In this document: in pieces, positions 1 through 3,905 of the stretch
Numbering within the stretch: the first letter of the stretch is position 1
Layout: each line of letters starts with the position of its first letter
Assembly: GCA_021162505.1 (NCBI GenBank)
Contig: JAGGYO010000128.1
Span: forward strand, 1-5,232
DNA from: a bacterium
GTDB taxonomy: Bacteria > AUK180
Length of the DNA stretch: 5,232 nt
Direction: 5' to 3'
Program-made: the position numbers and the translations under genes
Notes under the pieces: generated by a model
What the model saw: only the letters and a program-made list of their open reading frames with translations
Databases searched by the model: none
What the model was told of the DNA's origin: nothing

Positions 1-889
1 GAATTAAAATATTGGATATAACTTCCCTAAATATTTTTTCCCGTAAAGAAATTCGTATATCACCTTCGAGGAAAAATGGATTAGATAAATGCTTTGAAAT
101 AAATTGCATTAATCTATCAAAACTTTCTATTAAGTTTGTTTCTATTATCTCTCTATCATCATATCTATCAAGATTTTCTTTTCTTAAAATTGCATCCGTC
201 CCATGATATGGTAAAATTGACATTATTACATCATCTCTCCCAAAAAGAAGTGCCGAACCAAGGGTAAACCCTTCTTTTCCAGTTGAATAATCTTTTGTAT
301 AAAATCCAGCAGTTTTTAATAACTTTTCATTAGTAAGAGTAAGCCAAATATGCTCAGGATTTTTAATGCTTATAATTTTTCTAGTTTTTTCAAAAAGATC
401 TTTTCTGAACTCATTCATGGTAAGGTAAGGGTAAACCTTATTTTCAGAGAATATTGATTGTTTTCTCATATAAAGCATTGTTACCGAATTATTCTGATGT
501 GTAATATCAAAATTTCCATCCTCGTTTCTGTCGTATATTCTTCCATTACATCTGTGAACTTGTGAACTCTCGGGGACATAAATATCAATTATGATTTTTC
601 CGTCAATTTCAATATCATTTATTGAGAGATATACCGGCGGATTTATCTTTTGAGGATTGTTTATGGAAGTTACAAACTCTTTTTTAATCTTTGCAATTGA
701 TTTGGGATTAACCCCAATAATTTTACCTTTATCATTAACCCCCAATAAAATATGCCCACCATTGCGGTTTAAAAATGCACAAATAGTTTGATAAACATCT
801 TTATTCAATCCATTTTTGCTTTCTTTAAATTCAATATTTATACATTCTCCGATGTGTATAAGGTTGAGCAATTCTTTTTTATCCATCAT
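1..889 (-). CDS. AlbA_2 (Schlafen-type) domain ATP-binding protein, 3' end beyond window
   Basis: An uninterrupted minus-strand frame of 296 codons starts at ATG 889-887 (a second ATG follows at once) and runs off the left edge. Residues about 12-130 fit the AlbA_2/Schlafen AAA_4 domain (PF04326): IGECINIEFKES near residue 13, then CAFLNRNGGHILLGVNDKGKIIGV at 37-60 (key residues N41, N43, G44, G45, G50, G56). A linker carries GFTLGSALLFG at 207-217. The last visible residues, REVISNILI (288-296), match the start of the HATPase_c_4 region (REAIVNALIHR in relatives), so the ATP-binding half lies off-window. In this family such proteins are described as ATP-binding proteins or putative transcriptional regulators; some Schlafen-type relatives act on RNA. 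Substrate and role here are unknown. The start follows directly on a leader-ORF stop codon (TAG then ATG). An AGGA lies 11 bases upstream as a possible ribosome site. The gene has its own promoter in cassette A. Family assignment is firm; function is not. Confidence 0.88.
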   Translation of the reverse strand, partial: MMDKKELLNLIHIGECINIEFKESKNGLNKDVYQTICAFLNRNGGHILLGVNDKGKIIGVNPKSIAKIKKEFVTSINNPQKINPPVYLSINDIEIDGKIIIDIYVPESSQVHRCNGRIYDRNEDGNFDITHQNNSVTMLYMRKQSIFSENKVYPYLTMNEFRKDLFEKTRKIISIKNPEHIWLTLTNEKLLKTAGFYTKDYSTGKEGFTLGSALLFGRDDVIMSILPYHGTDAILRKENLDRYDDREIIETNLIESFDRLMQFISKHLSNPFFLEGDIRISLREKIFREVISNILI

Positions 890-982
890 CTATTTCGAAA
901 TCCTGTTTATCTTCCTTTCAAACTCATCAGTCAAATCATAAAGTTCATAAACCAATTGATCTATTTTTCCAATGTCCCTCAT
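890..982 (-). CDS. Leader ORF A, 30 codons, methylase-tail-like peptide
   Basis: A short frame begins with MRDIGKIDQLVYELYDLTDE and ends ...INRISK with TAG at 892-890, immediately followed by the ATG of the AlbA_2 gene. It starts 5 bases after the -10 box, so its transcript would be nearly or fully leaderless. IDQLVYELYDLTDE resembles the end of many N6-adenine methylases and restriction enzymes (typically ID.LVY.LYGLTEEEIKIVE). Thirty-one bases (923-953) match leader ORF C (3711-3741) at 29 positions. It may be a translated coupling leader, or a relic of a restriction-modification gene whose 3' tail now supplies the ribosome entry for the next gene. Translation is inferred, not shown. Confidence 0.5.
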   Translation of the reverse strand: MRDIGKIDQLVYELYDLTDEFERKINRISK

Positions 983-1069
983 AATTCATTATATCACTTT
1001 AACTATTTTTTCTCAAATTCCAATCATTAAAACCTGAAAGAACCAAAACACCCAGCCGACACCTTTTTC
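963..1069. repeat. 107-bp direct repeat, copy A (cassette with promoter)
   Basis: This segment matches 2423-2529 at 105 of 107 positions (differences at 978 and 1063), in the same orientation and 1460 bp apart. It contains the start of leader ORF A, the promoter and the 44-bp upstream module. A more diverged third copy of the cassette lies at about 3760-3855. Confidence 0.93.
988..1016 (-). promoter_or_regulatory. Sigma70-like promoter A for leader A and AlbA_2 gene
   Basis: On the minus strand, TTGAGA (1016-1011) and TATAAT (993-988) are separated by exactly 17 bases. The -10 box is perfect and the -35 box matches TTGACA at five of six positions. The same promoter occurs before two other genes in this window. 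Confidence 0.75.
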
Positions 1070-1072
1070 CTT
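1029..1072 (-). repeat. 44-bp upstream module, copy 1
   Basis: This module starts 18 bases from the first base of the -35 box on the promoter-distal side. The module at 3812-3855 has the same spacing to its promoter and aligns over the same 44 bases without gaps. Shared framework: AAAA.CTGAAA...CACC.TTTTT.CTT on the plus strand. Its position just upstream of the -35 box makes it a candidate activator or operator region, which is inference. Confidence 0.6.
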
Positions 1073-1110
1073 AATGAAAATTCTACTTTTCTACCACCGT
1101 CCCCAATTTT

Positions 1111-1154
1111 AAAATCTGAAACCGTCAAACCGTCAACCTGGCACTGTTTTTCTT
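1111..1154. repeat. 44-bp module, orphan copy without promoter
   Basis: This copy aligns without gaps to 3812-3855 with nine differences. Eight of these are a CCGT-to-GAAG exchange at two positions 8 bases apart. Unlike the other copies, no TTGAGA/TATAAT promoter lies beside it, and no gene starts here. It sits in the spacer between the RhuM-Doc and AlbA_2 genes. Confidence 0.6.
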
Positions 1155-1258
1155 CTGGGAGTGGAATATTGCTTCTTATTGTCTTCTGACTTTTATCCTT
1201 CATTGTCAATTGTCCCTTGTCCATTGTTAATTGCCTTATGCCACCGTCCCCATTTTTA

Positions 1259-1381
1259 TCAATTTTATTGAAGTCGTGGCAATCTCATTTTTTTCCTGTC
1301 ATTCCTGCGAAAGCAGGAATCCAGTATTTTCTTTCTTAAAACTCACAACTCATAACTCATCACTCAAAACTTCTTTCATGT
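1259..1381. repeat. 123-bp direct repeat, copy 1
   Basis: This segment matches 2554-2676 at 122 of 123 positions (difference at 1294), in the same orientation and 1295 bp apart. It includes a hairpin and an AACTCATAACTCATCACTCA tract. It lies just beyond the 3' end of the RhuM-Doc gene, while the second copy lies upstream of that gene's promoter. Confidence 0.93.
1301..1320. repeat. Hairpin ATTCCTGC-GAAA-GCAGGAAT
   Basis: Perfect 8-bp arms flank a GAAA loop inside a TGTCATTCC...GGAATCC context. This is a common dispersed hairpin style in bacterial intergenic DNA, similar in form to the ATTCC...GGAAT inverted repeats of other genomes. No T-run follows on either strand, so I do not call it a terminator. 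Confidence 0.75.
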
Positions 1382-1402
1382 TACCAGCCCTATTTCTTTA
1401 AC

Positions 1403-2401
1403 TTAGTCAACTATAAGATTATTAATTATTCTAATCAAAATATCTTTTTCTTTGGGATCGCTTTCTGCAGTTAAAAGCGCTAAAGCAACCAGAGCATTAT
1501 CATTTATTTTCTTTTCCCCACTTTTGCGATAAAGATAATCATTTTTATCCAAAAAATACACAAATAAAAATGAACCGATTCTCTTGTTACCGTCGGTAAA
1601 TGGATGATCTTTAATTACAAAATAGAGCAAGTGTGATGCTTTGTCTTCAATTGTTGGATATAATTCTTTTCGGTCATATGTTTGATATAACCCTTTGATA
1701 ATTCCTTCAAAACTTCCACCTACTTTTTTACCGAACAATTCACTGGCTTCTCTTTTATTAATTAATTCTTTTTGGATTTCTTTTATAATTTGAATGCAGC
1801 GTTCATACTTTAAAATAAACCTTATTTTTTTGCCTCTTGTTTTTTTTAATTTTCCTTTGTCATATTCTTCCAGTAAAGTCAGTGTTTTTGCATAACTTGA
1901 GAGCAAATTTAAAATTTCCCCTGCTTGTCCGGATAACAATTCTTTTTGTGACTTTTCCTGCAAAAAACTAATGGTGGATTGCAATTCTTTAAATTTTCCT
2001 CTTACTTCCAAAAGGCGTTGTTCGTTAATGGTATAACCATTGATTAAATAATCTTTCAAAATTTTAGTTGCCCAAATACGAAACTGGGTTGCTTTTTTCG
2101 AATTAACACGATAACCAACAGAAATAATAGCATCCAAATTATAAAATTGAATTTTGTAAACTTTACCATCAGTGGCAGTATGTTCCAAAATGGAACATAC
2201 TGAATTTTTATTCAATTCACCACTTTTAAAAATATTGCTTAAATGTTTAGTAATTGCAGGTCTTTTGATATTAAAAAGTAAAGCAATTTGCGCCTGTGTA
2301 AGCCAAACTGTTTCTTTTTCCAATTTAATTCTAAGTTCAACTTTCCCATCCTTAGGTTCATAAATAATAATTTTGCCTTTGTTAATATTGTTCTCCATCA
2401 T
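1403..2401 (-). CDS. RhuM family protein fused to Doc-type Fic domain
   Basis: A 332-residue protein. The N-terminal part (about 10-125) matches the virulence RhuM family (PF13310): VWLTQAQIALLF at 32-43, looking like a helix-turn-helix, NSVCSILEHTATDGKVY at 66-82, LDAIISVGYRVNSKKATQFRIWAT at 89-112. A charged central region follows. The C-terminal part (about 210-330) is a Fic/Doc domain with HPFTDGNKRIG at 266-276. Fic enzymes transfer phosphate or AMP from a nucleotide to protein hydroxyls. The Lys in GNKR resembles Doc, whose P1 member phosphorylates EF-Tu; target and reaction here are unknown. I see no inhibitory (S/T)xxxE(G/N) motif and no adjacent Phd-like antitoxin, so the RhuM half may be the control module. 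The frame stays open to ATG 2449, but that ATG lies inside the -10 box. ATG 2401 or 2398, both overlapping the leader stop, are better starts. Family assignment is firm. Confidence 0.92.
   Translation of the reverse strand: MMENNINKGKIIIYEPKDGKVELRIKLEKETVWLTQAQIALLFNIKRPAITKHLSNIFKSGELNKNSVCSILEHTATDGKVYKIQFYNLDAIISVGYRVNSKKATQFRIWATKILKDYLINGYTINEQRLLEVRGKFKELQSTISFLQEKSQKELLSGQAGEILNLLSSYAKTLTLLEEYDKGKLKKTRGKKIRFILKYERCIQIIKEIQKELINKREASELFGKKVGGSFEGIIKGLYQTYDRKELYPTIEDKASHLLYFVIKDHPFTDGNKRIGSFLFVYFLDKNDYLYRKSGEKKINDNALVALALLTAESDPKEKDILIRIINNLIVD
2176..2202. repeat. Perfect 12-bp inverted repeat inside RhuM coding sequence
   Basis: The arms CAGTATGTTCCA (2176-2187) and TGGAACATACTG (2191-2202) flank AAA. 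They encode the SVCSILEHT segment of RhuM. The exact symmetry makes it a candidate operator or a structured mRNA element, although the encoded peptide is itself conserved in this family. Confidence 0.8.
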
Positions 2402-2442
2402 AACTTGTAAACCATAATATCGATTTTTCCAATGTCCTTCAT
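2398..2442 (-). CDS. Leader ORF B, 14 codons, overlapping RhuM-Doc start
   Basis: The frame begins MKDIGKID and ends VYKL, with TGA at 2400-2398. This stop overlaps both candidate RhuM-Doc start codons (ATG 2401-2399 as ATGA, ATG 2398-2396 as TGATG). Its first eight residues differ from leader A only at position 2 (MRDIGKID), after which the sequences part. It lacks the LYDLTDE core. It starts 5 bases after the -10 box. Translation and coupling are inferred from the conserved arrangement; the ORF is too short to stand alone as evidence. Confidence 0.35.
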   Translation of the reverse strand: MKDIGKIDIMVYKL

Positions 2443-2529
2443 AATTCATTATATCACTTTAACTATTTTTTCTCAAATTCCAATCATTAAAACCTGAAAG
2501 AACCAAAACACCCAGCCGACACTTTTTTC
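2423..2529. repeat. 107-bp direct repeat, copy B (cassette with promoter)
   Basis: Second copy of the 963-1069 segment, 105 of 107 positions identical. It carries the RhuM-Doc promoter and a 44-bp module (about 2489-2532). The similarity to copy A fades just inside the leader ORF, where the two downstream genes diverge. Confidence 0.93.
2448..2476 (-). promoter_or_regulatory. Sigma70-like promoter B for RhuM-Doc
   Basis: On the minus strand, TTGAGA (2476-2471) and TATAAT (2453-2448) have a 17-base spacer, identical to promoter A. The last two bases of the -10 box are the first two of the ATG at 2449, which therefore should not be in the transcript. Confidence 0.75.
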
Positions 2530-2553
2530 ATTTTTCCTCGTCATTGCGAGACT

Positions 2554-2676
2554 TCAATTTTATTGAAGTCGTGGCAATCTCATTTTTTCCCTGTCATTCC
2601 TGCGAAAGCAGGAATCCAGTATTTTCTTTCTTAAAACTCACAACTCATAACTCATCACTCAAAACTTCTTTCATGT
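2554..2676. repeat. 123-bp direct repeat, copy 2
   Basis: Second copy of 1259-1381 with a single mismatch (2589), again carrying the GAAA-loop hairpin (2596-2615). The similarity resumes in mosaic form at 2678-2694, which resembles 1241-1257. The intergenic DNA thus appears to be built from shuffled blocks. Confidence 0.93.
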
Positions 2677-2713
2677 CACCGTCCCCATTTTTACGTGTTT
2701 ACTGGGTCATTCA

Positions 2714-2756
2714 GGGTGAGGTGCCTGGCTGAAGTGCCTGTGCTCAGGGCTCACCC
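2714..2756. repeat. GC-rich inverted repeat with nested stem
   Basis: GGGTGAG (2714-2720) pairs exactly with CTCACCC (2750-2756). Inside it, CTGA (2729-2732) can pair with TCAG (2744-2747), with GCC/GGC flanking across a three-base bulge. It could be the fold of a structured transcript or a repeat element. I do not recognise it as a known RNA family. Confidence 0.5.
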
Positions 2757-2761
2757 GTATT

Positions 2762-2794
2762 AGGGACGATACCTCGGATGTTTAGGTGCGTCCT
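2762..2794. repeat. Inverted repeat with bulged stem
   Basis: AGGGACG (2762-2768) pairs with CGTCCT (2789-2794) with one bulged G. Inside, ACCT (2771-2774) pairs with AGGT (2784-2787), leaving a nine-base loop. It lies 5 bases from the preceding inverted repeat, so the two form a tandem hairpin unit. Confidence 0.5.
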
Positions 2795-2838
2795 GACACA
2801 ATATTTTCGAAGCGTGATAATCTCATTCCTCCCCTGTC

Positions 2839-2859
2839 ATTCCGTACTTGATACGGAAT
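2839..2859. repeat. Hairpin ATTCCGTA-CTTGA-TACGGAAT
   Basis: Perfect 8-bp arms with a five-base loop in a TGTCATTCC...GGAATC frame. Compared with 1301-1320 and 2894-2914, both arms change together so pairing is kept. Confidence 0.75.
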
Positions 2860-2893
2860 CTATCTTTGGAGTTTATCCCGGATTTATGGTGTC

Positions 2894-2914
2894 ATTCCTA
2901 ACTTGATTAGGAAT
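2894..2914. repeat. Hairpin ATTCCTAA-CTTGA-TTAGGAAT
   Basis: Perfect 8-bp arms with the same CTTGA loop as the hairpin 55 bp to the left. The inner three stem pairs differ but are compensated, as expected of a dispersed hairpin family. Confidence 0.75.
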
Positions 2915-3021
2915 CCATTTTTAATTTTATTACAAATCTTTATTCCCTCATCAACTCTTATACTCATTCTCCCATTCACTCATCTGCTCATACACCCATC
3001 CACTCATCTCACTGTTTTCTT

Positions 3022-3049
3022 CAACTCATAACTCAAAACTTCTTTTATG
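3022..3049. repeat. Third copy of AACTCATAACTCA...AAACTTCTTT tract
   Basis: This tract resembles the right part of the 123-bp repeat (1348-1380, 2643-2675) but lacks the internal TCACTCA unit. It lies just beyond the DUF3267 stop codon, as copy 1 lies just beyond the RhuM-Doc stop codon. Confidence 0.6.
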
Positions 3050-3075
3050 CCCCCATTCCCATTCTTCCATTCCAA

Positions 3076-3678
3076 TTATTTTAGGAACCAGTATGAGTTA
3101 AAACCATATAATTGAGCAATAGAATTCTTTGGCATTTGTATTATCGCATTAAATGCATTCAAATAATCTCCAATACCAAATAATAAGCTAAAAAAAGCAA
3201 AACTAAATACTACTTTTGATGCTGCATCAAACTTTAAAGGGATAAAAATCCAAACAATAAGCGGTATCAATCCAAAAATAATATTTGGCAGAAGACTTAA
3301 AAAAATAAACCTAAATTTTGAAATGGGACATGTAGAAAAAATAAATGCCATAAAACCTTTAGGATAATACCATATTTGTATCTCAGCACCTTTTGGAAAA
3401 ACAATGGCATGAAGAATTTCATGTGGAATGACCATTAAAGCAGCTAATAACATTCCTAAAATATTAAATTGATAAAAAGAGAATATATTTAATTCTGAGT
3501 GAAATTTTATAAAACCTGCAATACCCATAATAATAAATACCGGGATAATGAAGATACTTGCTACTAAATTTAGCATTAAAGGAGTGCTCGGCTCCTTAAA
3601 TTTTACCGCATTCTCTGGAAGATTTCCAACTAATAATTGCTTTTCGTTTTCATATTTTCCCTTCCAGACTAATTTCAT
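3076..3678 (-). CDS. DUF3267 family membrane zincin-like protein
   Basis: A 200-residue protein that fits the DUF3267 family (PF11667, putative zincin peptidase) in length and pattern. The N-terminal LPENAVKFKEPSTPLMLN (20-37) leads into hydrophobic segments at about 36-58, 70-93, 124-148 and 155-175, so it is likely a multi-pass membrane protein. HEILH at 86-90 in the second segment is the HExxH zinc motif. Asp171 in GIGDYLNAF is a plausible third ligand. By analogy with membrane metalloproteases it may cleave a membrane protein, but activity and substrate are unknown for the family. The start ATG (3678-3676) overlaps the TGA of leader ORF C as ATGA. A GGAGG lies 13 bases upstream, within the leader. 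No neighbour suggests a substrate. Confidence 0.88.
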   Translation of the reverse strand: MKLVWKGKYENEKQLLVGNLPENAVKFKEPSTPLMLNLVASIFIIPVFIIMGIAGFIKFHSELNIFSFYQFNILGMLLAALMVIPHEILHAIVFPKGAEIQIWYYPKGFMAFIFSTCPISKFRFIFLSLLPNIIFGLIPLIVWIFIPLKFDAASKVVFSFAFFSLLFGIGDYLNAFNAIIQMPKNSIAQLYGFNSYWFLK

Positions 3679-3761
3679 TTTTTAAATTTTTCCTCCACAA
3701 TCTTAATCTCCTCATCAGTCAAATCATAAAGTTTATAAATCATTTCATACTCTTTTTCCAT
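3675..3761 (-). CDS. Leader ORF C, 28 codons, methylase-tail-like peptide
   Basis: The frame reads MEKEYEMIYKLYDLTDEEIK, then IVEEKFKK and TGA (3677-3675), which overlaps the DUF3267 start as ATGA. LYDLTDEEIKIVE is very close to the conserved end of many restriction-modification methylases (LYGLTEEEIKIVE), the closest match of the three leaders. The codons for this tail contain GAGGAG and GGAGG, which can act as ribosome sites for the next gene. It starts 9 bases after the -10 box, so the transcript would have a very short or absent 5' leader. Alternative: a relic of a lost methylase gene. Confidence 0.55.
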   Translation of the reverse strand: MEKEYEMIYKLYDLTDEEIKIVEEKFKK

Positions 3762-3770
3762 CTTTAAATA

Positions 3771-3799
3771 ATTATATCACTTTTCCTATTTTTTCTCAA
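3771..3799 (-). promoter_or_regulatory. Sigma70-like promoter C for leader C and DUF3267 gene
   Basis: On the minus strand, TTGAGA (3799-3794) and TATAAT (3776-3771) are 17 bases apart. The spacer differs from promoters A and B at only two bases (AATAGGAAAAG against AATAGTTAAAG). Confidence 0.75.
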
Positions 3800-3811
3800 A
3801 TCCCCGTCAAC

Positions 3812-3855
3812 AAAATCTGAAAGAAGCAAAGAAGCAACCTGGCACCGTTTTTCTT
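3812..3855 (-). repeat. 44-bp upstream module, copy 4
   Basis: This module begins 18 bases from the first base of the -35 box, exactly as copy 1 does. It contains the tandem GAAGCAAA GAAGCAAC. The orphan copy at 1111-1154 has CCGTCAAA CCGTCAAC at the same place. Confidence 0.65.
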
Positions 3856-3856
3856 A

Positions 3857-3903
3857 ATGTCCATTAAATGTCCGATATATGTCCGTTATGTCCGAAATAT
3901 GTC
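3857..3903. repeat. Five ATGTC repeats at near-helical spacing
   Basis: ATGTC begins at 3857, 3868, 3879, 3888 and 3899 (intervals 11, 11, 9, 11), mostly extended to ATGTCCG. The array lies between the stop codon of the DUF4062 gene and the 44-bp module upstream of promoter C. On the minus strand it reads as repeated CGGACATA. It could be a protein-binding array or a simple degenerate repeat. Confidence 0.6.
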
Positions 3904-3905
3904 TG

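Larger units (their letters stand above)
1070..1402. other. Gene-free repeat-filled spacer
   Basis: Between RhuM-Doc and cassette A I see no credible gene. It holds the orphan 44-bp module (1111-1154) and a run of CATTGT/CAATTG-type short repeats (about 1201-1232). ACCGTCCCCA-type motifs lie at about 1096-1105 and 1242-1251, followed by the 123-bp repeat with its hairpin (1259-1381). A 65-codon open frame crosses part of it but is composed of these repeats. Confidence 0.7.
2530..3075. other. Gene-free block of dispersed repeats
   Basis: No credible gene lies between the DUF3267 stop and cassette B. From left to right it holds the 123-bp repeat (2554-2676), a CACCGTCCCCATTTTTA motif (2678-2694) and a GC-richer foldable patch (about 2697-2800). 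Two ATTCC...GGAAT hairpins follow (2839-2859, 2894-2914), then CTCAT/CCCAT-rich short repeats (about 2947-3010). It ends with a third copy of the AACTCATAACTCA...AAACTTCTTT tract (about 3022-3049). Confidence 0.7.

Noticed and set aside
788..1030. 80-codon open frame on the plus strand
   Set aside because: It lies opposite the AlbA_2 coding start, the leader ORF and the promoter; its Phe/Ile/Asn-rich make-up is what AT-rich antisense gives.
1027..1224. 65-codon open frame on the minus strand
   Set aside because: It is built from repeat copies (44-bp module, cassette A edge and CAATTG-type repeats), has no recognisable domain and no visible ribosome site, and its end overlaps the promoter-bearing repeat.
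1301..1320. Intrinsic terminator for RhuM-Doc
   Set aside because: The stem is good but no run of T follows on the minus strand, and the same hairpin recurs at sites not following a gene.
963..2529. Insertion sequence or composite transposon around RhuM-Doc
   Set aside because: The flanking repeats are direct, carry a promoter rather than a transposase, and I see no terminal inverted repeats or target-site duplication.
2544..2732. 62-codon open frame on the plus strand
   Set aside because: It consists of the 123-bp repeat and its flanks, including a hairpin, and has no domain-like composition.
2947..3049. CRISPR array from CTCAT/CCCAT and AACTCA short repeats
   Set aside because: Unit length and spacing are irregular, there are no unique spacers of constant size, and no cas gene is visible.
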